NCBI GenBank assembly: GCA_004553485.1
Contig: SFLG01000088.1
Coordinates: forward strand, 1 to 8,775
Source of the DNA: Bacteroidales bacterium
GTDB taxonomy: Bacteria; Bacteroidota; Bacteroidia; Bacteroidales; Muribaculaceae
Length of the DNA stretch: 8,775 bases
Reading direction: 5' to 3'
Numbering within the stretch: position 1 is the first letter of the stretch; the number at the start of each line of letters is the position of its first letter. Below the pieces are notes generated by a model, which worked only from the letters and a program-made list of their open reading frames with translations, did not search any database and was not told where the DNA came from. The translations under genes and the position numbers were made by a program. Positions 5,202 through 8,775 of this stretch are shown piece by piece.

Positions 5202-5561
5202 TCAGTCCTTCTTGGCTACGCGACGCTCTTTGATGCGGGCCTTCTTGCCGGTGAGGGCGCGGAGGTAGTAGAGCTTGGCGCGACGTACCTTACCGTACTT
5301 GTTGACGGTGATGGAGTCGATGAACGGTGACTCGATGGGGAAGATACGCTCAACACCGATGTTGTCAGACATCTTGCGAACGGTGAAACGCTTTTTGGCG
5401 CCCTCGCCCGAGATGCGGATTACAACACCGCGATACTGCTGAATACGTTCTTTGTTACCCTCTTTGATGCGATAGGCTACGGTGATGGTGTCGCCGGGGC
5501 CAAAATCGGGATGCTGCTTGCCGGTGGCAAAAGCCTCTTCGGCAATCTTCATTAAGTCCAT
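5202..5561 (-). CDS. rplS: 50S ribosomal protein L19
   Basis: Large-subunit protein near the 30S-50S interface, 119 residues, the usual length. Recognisable family blocks are the FGPGDTITVAYRIKEGNKER region (20-39), QYRGVVIRISGEG (42-54), FTVRKMS (59-65), GVERIFPIESP (69-79) and the basic KVRRAKLYYLRALTGKKARIKE stretch (about 91-112). The start at 5561 (MDLMKIAEEAFATGK) matches the Bacteroides MDLIKIAEEAFATGK start, so it is preferred over the internal Met at residue 4. The gene appears to be monocistronic: its own -7 element lies about 80 bp upstream and a terminator follows. Confidence 0.97.
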   Translation of the reverse strand: MDLMKIAEEAFATGKQHPDFGPGDTITVAYRIKEGNKERIQQYRGVVIRISGEGAKKRFTVRKMSDNIGVERIFPIESPFIDSITVNKYGKVRRAKLYYLRALTGKKARIKERRVAKKD

Positions 5562-5641
5562 TTTACTGTGACGGTTAAAATGTTAGCACTGACGCAACTT
5601 CAACGGGCCACTTGTCCCGCCAGCGGTTACGCATATCGGTG

Positions 5642-5649
5642 CAAAGGTA
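5642..5649 (-). promoter_or_regulatory. -7 promoter element of rplS
   Basis: The minus strand reads TACCTTTG at 5649-5642, within TTTGTACCTTTGCA, a very typical Bacteroidetes -7 box (TAnnTTTG). The start would be near 5636, leaving a leader of about 75 nt. The region that should hold the -33 box is GC-rich and has no TTTG at 19-21 bp, so the call rests on the -7 box and its position. Confidence 0.6.
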
Positions 5650-5728
5650 CAAACCACCCCGGCCCTCGCCCGGCCGGCTTTTGTCGGTGTTGGAATTGCT
5701 TGCCATTCCTCCCCGTTCTACACATAAA

Positions 5729-5756
5729 CCGCCGCGCCCGGGAGGGGGCGCGGCGG
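5729..5756 (-). terminator. GC-rich hairpin after the large secreted-protein gene
   Basis: CCGCCGCGCCC at 5729-5739 and GGGCGCGGCGG at 5746-5756 form a perfect 11-bp stem with a 6-nt loop, 53 bp beyond the stop codon at 5810. On the minus strand it is followed by TTTAT, a weak U-tract. The surrounding G-rich + strand (5740-5801) also holds shorter overlapping GC inverted repeats. Confidence 0.6.
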
Positions 5757-5809
5757 CGGTGGAGGGGGGACGGCCGCCGCCGGGATGGCGGGGCCGGGGG
5801 TGTGTCAGT

Positions 5810-7090
5810 TTAGAGCTTGATCCAGCGCATGGCGGCGTGGCCGTTGACGCTCAGCATATAGTTGCCCTGGGGCAGGTGGCTGATGTTGAGGGTCTGGCTG
5901 TGCTCGCCGTTGCCCTCGACGTGCATCACCTCGGCACCCGACATGCTCAGCACGACAATGGTGTTGATCGCCTCGGGCGAGTCAACGGTGAGGTCGGTGC
6001 GGGCGGGGACGGGGTGCACGCGTGCGACGCCGTTGTCGTCAGCGGTGATGTCGGCGATGTCGGTAGTACCGCCCGATACAGCCGTTGCTACCTTGGCCGG
6101 CGACTTGCTGATGTAGGGGTTGGTGGCGGCGTAATGGGCCACGGCGCGGAACTCGGTCTGACTGGGATCGGAGGTCATGATTGTGTATGCCACAACGGGG
6201 TCGTTGCTGGTGCGGGTAGCCGGACGCTTGTCGGTCTCGTCACCTGTGACCTCGCCGCGGTTACCGAACTTGTACGTGCCAGGGATGTGGTCGTCAATCA
6301 GGTAGGACTTGTACTTCTCCTCACCGGCGTAATACGGGTCGTTGGGATCCTGGGTGTTGTCATCCCTCTGCAGCCACATCTTGTCGTCGAAGAAGATACG
6401 GATTTTGGGCACGGAAACCCAGTTGCCGGCGCCGTCCTTCATCTCGATGGTGAAGTAGTCCACAGGGTCGGGATAGTTGGCGAGGTTAGCACGGTCAAAG
6501 TTGAAGTCCACGCGGAAGAGATTCTTGTTGGCACCGCTATTTTGATAATACTTTACCGTGAGCGGGTCAATGTCGGCGGGGTAGTCAACGTGGTTCTGAA
6601 CCGAAGCCCATTCGCCGTTGATAAGGCTCTTGCTCTGAATATTCTCGTATACAGGCTGCACCTGCAGGGTATACATCTTGTTGTCGATGTGCTTGACACC
6701 GTCCTTATTCTGGAAGTACTCCTTGGGGAACTCCAAGATCTTGTTGTTCGACAGGTCGCGGGCGGCGTTCTCGCCACTCATAAGCACGTTCATGTTGGGG
6801 TCGAGCAGACGGTATCTGTAGGACTTGAGGGTGTAGTCGGTACGCTCGTTGAACTCGTAGTCCTTCTCCTGACCCTGGTCAACGACAGTGGGACGGTCCC
6901 AGTTGCCGTCAACCTTGAAGTGGGTGATCTTGGTGTGGGCGTCATCGTAGCATACCGACAGCTTCAGCTCAGGCTTGGCAGGCGGGAATTTCTCGTAGCT
7001 GTAGAAGCGATATTTTGCCAGGCGGAAGCCGGGCACGTACTGGTAGATGTACATGCAGTTCTCTTCGGGAGCAGGCTCGACGCTGAGGCA
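5810..7090 (-). CDS. C-terminal part of a large type IX-secreted protein (after a frameshift)
   Basis: This frame continues the protein interrupted near 7083-7091. Meaningful sequence begins about SVEPAPEENCMYIYQYVPGF. An apparent ATG at 7159 lies in the shadow of the upstream frame and is not a natural start. About 425 residues follow, with beta-rich stretches such as YTLQVQPVYENIQSKSLINGEW-like segments that resemble degenerate FN3 domains. The last 69 residues (6019-5813) form a Por/type IX type A sorting domain: VHPVPARTDLTV, then IVVLSMSGAEVMHV, LNISHLPQGNYMLSV and the terminal MRWIKL. This directs outer-membrane translocation and surface anchoring. The usual YPNPA motif has become HPVPA, an atypical but readable form. 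Stop TAA is at 5812-5810. Confidence 0.75.
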   Translation of the reverse strand, partial: CLSVEPAPEENCMYIYQYVPGFRLAKYRFYSYEKFPPAKPELKLSVCYDDAHTKITHFKVDGNWDRPTVVDQGQEKDYEFNERTDYTLKSYRYRLLDPNMNVLMSGENAARDLSNNKILEFPKEYFQNKDGVKHIDNKMYTLQVQPVYENIQSKSLINGEWASVQNHVDYPADIDPLTVKYYQNSGANKNLFRVDFNFDRANLANYPDPVDYFTIEMKDGAGNWVSVPKIRIFFDDKMWLQRDDNTQDPNDPYYAGEEKYKSYLIDDHIPGTYKFGNRGEVTGDETDKRPATRTSNDPVVAYTIMTSDPSQTEFRAVAHYAATNPYISKSPAKVATAVSGGTTDIADITADDNGVARVHPVPARTDLTVDSPEAINTIVVLSMSGAEVMHVEGNGEHSQTLNISHLPQGNYMLSVNGHAAMRWIKL

Positions 7091-8775
7091 TGTCGATGCG
7101 GAAGTGGCCGATATTGTTCGACGAGTTGGACGAGGGGTGCAACAGGAACATCTCACCATTGTAGGTGAAGGTTATACCGCCGGCGGTGTGGGCCTCGGCC
7201 TCACCCATTATCTGGGTGTACTGCTTGGTGTCGTCGTTGTAATAGTAGTAGCCGTTCGAGCGCAGCTGGAGGATGAAGTCCTTGGGACGTCCCGTTACGG
7301 GGAAGGCGTAGTTCTCGGGCGATGCAATCAGACCGTTGCTACGTCCCGGGCCAAGGCGCGAGGGCAGCTCGATGTACTCCTCAGACTTGCATACGCCGCT
7401 GTCCCAGTACTGGCGCAGCACACCGGGCTTGTTACACATGGCAATGAAGACATAACCGCCGGTGCCGCCGATGTTACCGTTGGCGCTGACATAGTGCACA
7501 CGCACATTCTGGCCATTGACCGAGCCTGAGCTCGACGGGTTGGGATCATTAACATACTTGGTGTACTCAGAGGCGCGGGTGTCGCCATAGAACACATCGT
7601 TTTTGGGAGCGCCCTTGCGGCGTGTCACAAGGTTGACCCAGTTGCCGTCGCCGTCGTCGGCAGCAACCCACTGGTTCTCAACATGGTCAAGGTCGTAGAG
7701 CTTGCGAGGACGGTTATCCCAGTTGGCAAGGGCCAGGGGGTCGTCGGCGTCGAAGCGGAACACACCGCCCTTGTTGCTACCGTCATTTTCGTTGTAGTTG
7801 ATGTAGCCGTCGGGCATATTGTCGGCCGTGCCGGCGACATCGTACTTGTCGGTAAGCTGGGCGATGTACCAGTAACCGTTGCGGTACGAGCCATGACGGT
7901 AGAGACCGCCCTTTGCACCATACACGCTTTCGCCCATGCCGAAGTTGCGAAGGCCCTTGGTGGAACCGCTGATGCAGTCGACATTGATGAACTTGCTGTC
8001 AATCTTGGGGATGATGGCATTCGAAGTAGTCAGACCGGCGCTGTTGGCCTGCTGCTCGGTTAGGATGGGATAGTTGTATACCTCTTCGATGCCGTACTGG
8101 GTGTAGGCCATCTCGCGCTTGATGGGGTTGATGAGCGTTGCGGGCTCGGAGGACAGACGTGTGCCGTTGCCGTAGACTGCGGTGACCTTCCAGGTGTGCA
8201 TGCCGTCGGGGACGAGCATGTCGATGGTCGACTGGTAGTCGGCACGGTCCACGATTACCACGCCGTCGCGCTCGACGATGTAGTAGGCGGGCTTTTCGGT
8301 GCTATTTTCCCAGCTCCACGACAGACGTACGCCGTTGCGGCCCGGGTAGTTGACCAGCTCGGTGATGGTGGGAGCCGAGAGCTTGTTGGTCGAAGGAGTG
8401 ATTGTTGAAGACTCCTTGCCGATAACATAATCGCTGACTTCGCTGTTCTGCAGCTTCAGGCGATAGTTCATCATTGCATCGACACGGAACTTGCAGGGCT
8501 TGATGCCGGCGTCGGCCATGCGGTAGCTGAGGCGGTCGGCGGGGAAGATGCCATCCTTGTCGCCGGGGCAGTTGACCGGCTCGGTCTTGCCGTCTACGGT
8601 GCGATAGAGTCGGTAGCCGTAGACGTCGGCATTGGCGGGAGCGTTCCAGCTGATGGTGACGGGTTGCTGGCCATTAGCGCCCCCCTCCATGCTAACGTTG
8701 GTGTTGATGGCGTCGGCGCCATTGGGCTCGTAGTCGGTGTGACCGATACGCAGGATGTTCGACTCCTTCTCGGCT
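6969..8775 (-). CDS. N-terminal part of the same large secreted protein (cut by the window edge, frameshifted)
   Basis: The frame is open to the right edge. A Met at 8690 is internal, because the 28 codons upstream (EKESNILRIGHTDYEPNG...) are also open. Counting from the edge, residues about 30-118 (VTISWNAPANADVYGYRLYR) and about 134-216 (VRLSWSWENS, YYIVERDG, HTWKVTAVYGNG) are fibronectin-III-like domains. Then comes a roughly 330-residue region rich in Gly, Asn and Tyr, with FRFDADDPLALANWDNRP, GGYVFIAMCNKPGV and YNGEMFLLHPSSNSS, which may be a beta-propeller. Sense sequence ends about HFRIDM at 7091. The last 37 residues to the stop at 6969 are arginine-rich shadow sequence. The function is unknown; the architecture suggests a surface adhesin, enzyme scaffold or binding protein. 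Confidence 0.72.
   Translation of the reverse strand, partial: AEKESNILRIGHTDYEPNGADAINTNVSMEGGANGQQPVTISWNAPANADVYGYRLYRTVDGKTEPVNCPGDKDGIFPADRLSYRMADAGIKPCKFRVDAMMNYRLKLQNSEVSDYVIGKESSTITPSTNKLSAPTITELVNYPGRNGVRLSWSWENSTEKPAYYIVERDGVVIVDRADYQSTIDMLVPDGMHTWKVTAVYGNGTRLSSEPATLINPIKREMAYTQYGIEEVYNYPILTEQQANSAGLTTSNAIIPKIDSKFINVDCISGSTKGLRNFGMGESVYGAKGGLYRHGSYRNGYWYIAQLTDKYDVAGTADNMPDGYINYNENDGSNKGGVFRFDADDPLALANWDNRPRKLYDLDHVENQWVAADDGDGNWVNLVTRRKGAPKNDVFYGDTRASEYTKYVNDPNPSSSGSVNGQNVRVHYVSANGNIGGTGGYVFIAMCNKPGVLRQYWDSGVCKSEEYIELPSRLGPGRSNGLIASPENYAFPVTGRPKDFILQLRSNGYYYYNDDTKQYTQIMGEAEAHTAGGITFTYNGEMFLLHPSSNSSNNIGHFRIDMPQRRACSRRELHVHLPVRARLPPGKISLLQLREIPACQA
7083..7091 (-). other. Frameshift site in the large secreted-protein gene
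   Basis: Reading leftward, the upstream frame (ending HFRIDM at 7091) and the downstream frame (SVEPAPEENC) are offset by one base. Relative to an intact gene there is one extra base or two missing ones. Dropping a single base would give HFRIDM followed by PSVEPAPEENC or LSVEPAPEENC, a smooth join. There is no homopolymer, no slippery heptamer and no stop codon here, so mutation or a sequencing or assembly error is more likely than programmed frameshifting. Confidence 0.85.

Noticed and set aside
5740..5801. G-quadruplex potential in the G-rich stretch after the secreted-protein gene
   Set aside because: G-runs of three or more are unevenly spaced, and the region is better explained by GC-rich hairpins in a high-GC genome.
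7083..7091. Programmed ribosomal frameshifting in the secreted-protein gene
   Set aside because: There is no slippery heptamer, no stop codon at the shift point and no obvious stimulatory structure. A simple indel explains the offset.
5612..7168. + strand open frame of 518 codons opposite the secreted-protein gene
   Set aside because: It is an antisense shadow: Val/Gly/His-rich with no motif, lying opposite the type IX-secreted protein.

Overview
The window looks like chromosomal DNA from a GC-rich member of the Bacteroidales, most likely a gut lineage such as Muribaculaceae. Evidence for the order: a Bacteroides-type ribosomal protein L19, promoters of the Bacteroidetes form (TTTG, about 19-20 bp, TAnnTTTG), no Shine-Dalgarno dependence, a C-terminal domain of the type IX secretion (Por) kind, and a secreted C1B cysteine peptidase. 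The family-level placement is inference from overall character, not from a search. No phage, insertion sequence, CRISPR, tRNA or rRNA is visible.

Layout. Positions 1-481 read leftward: the first ten codons of a gene leaving the window at position 1, its promoter and about 170-nt structured leader, and behind these an unreported 52-residue single-span membrane protein (323-481). Positions 600-3059 read rightward: a near-consensus promoter followed by pta and ackA, which together convert acetyl-CoA to acetate with ATP formation. Positions 3121-5006, also rightward, hold a secreted bleomycin-hydrolase-like peptidase with its own rho-independent terminator, then a small SPOR-domain lipoprotein. 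A probable bidirectional terminator at 5135-5167 separates these from leftward genes: rplS (5202-5561, own -7 promoter element) and a very large secreted modular protein (5810 to beyond 8775) with two fibronectin-III-like domains and a type IX sorting domain. This last gene is broken by a one-base frameshift near 7083-7091.

The genes are mostly housekeeping. The unexpected content lies between them. Each of the four successive gaps from pta to rplS carries a different short tandem repeat array (units of 8, 9, 16 and 9 bp). The two 9-bp arrays are related and inverted relative to each other. A related palindromic element lies upstream of both pta and ackA. I see no convincing new multi-gene system. 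The best leads are the frameshifted surface protein, the structured leader at 32-202, the small membrane protein, and the intergenic repeat families.
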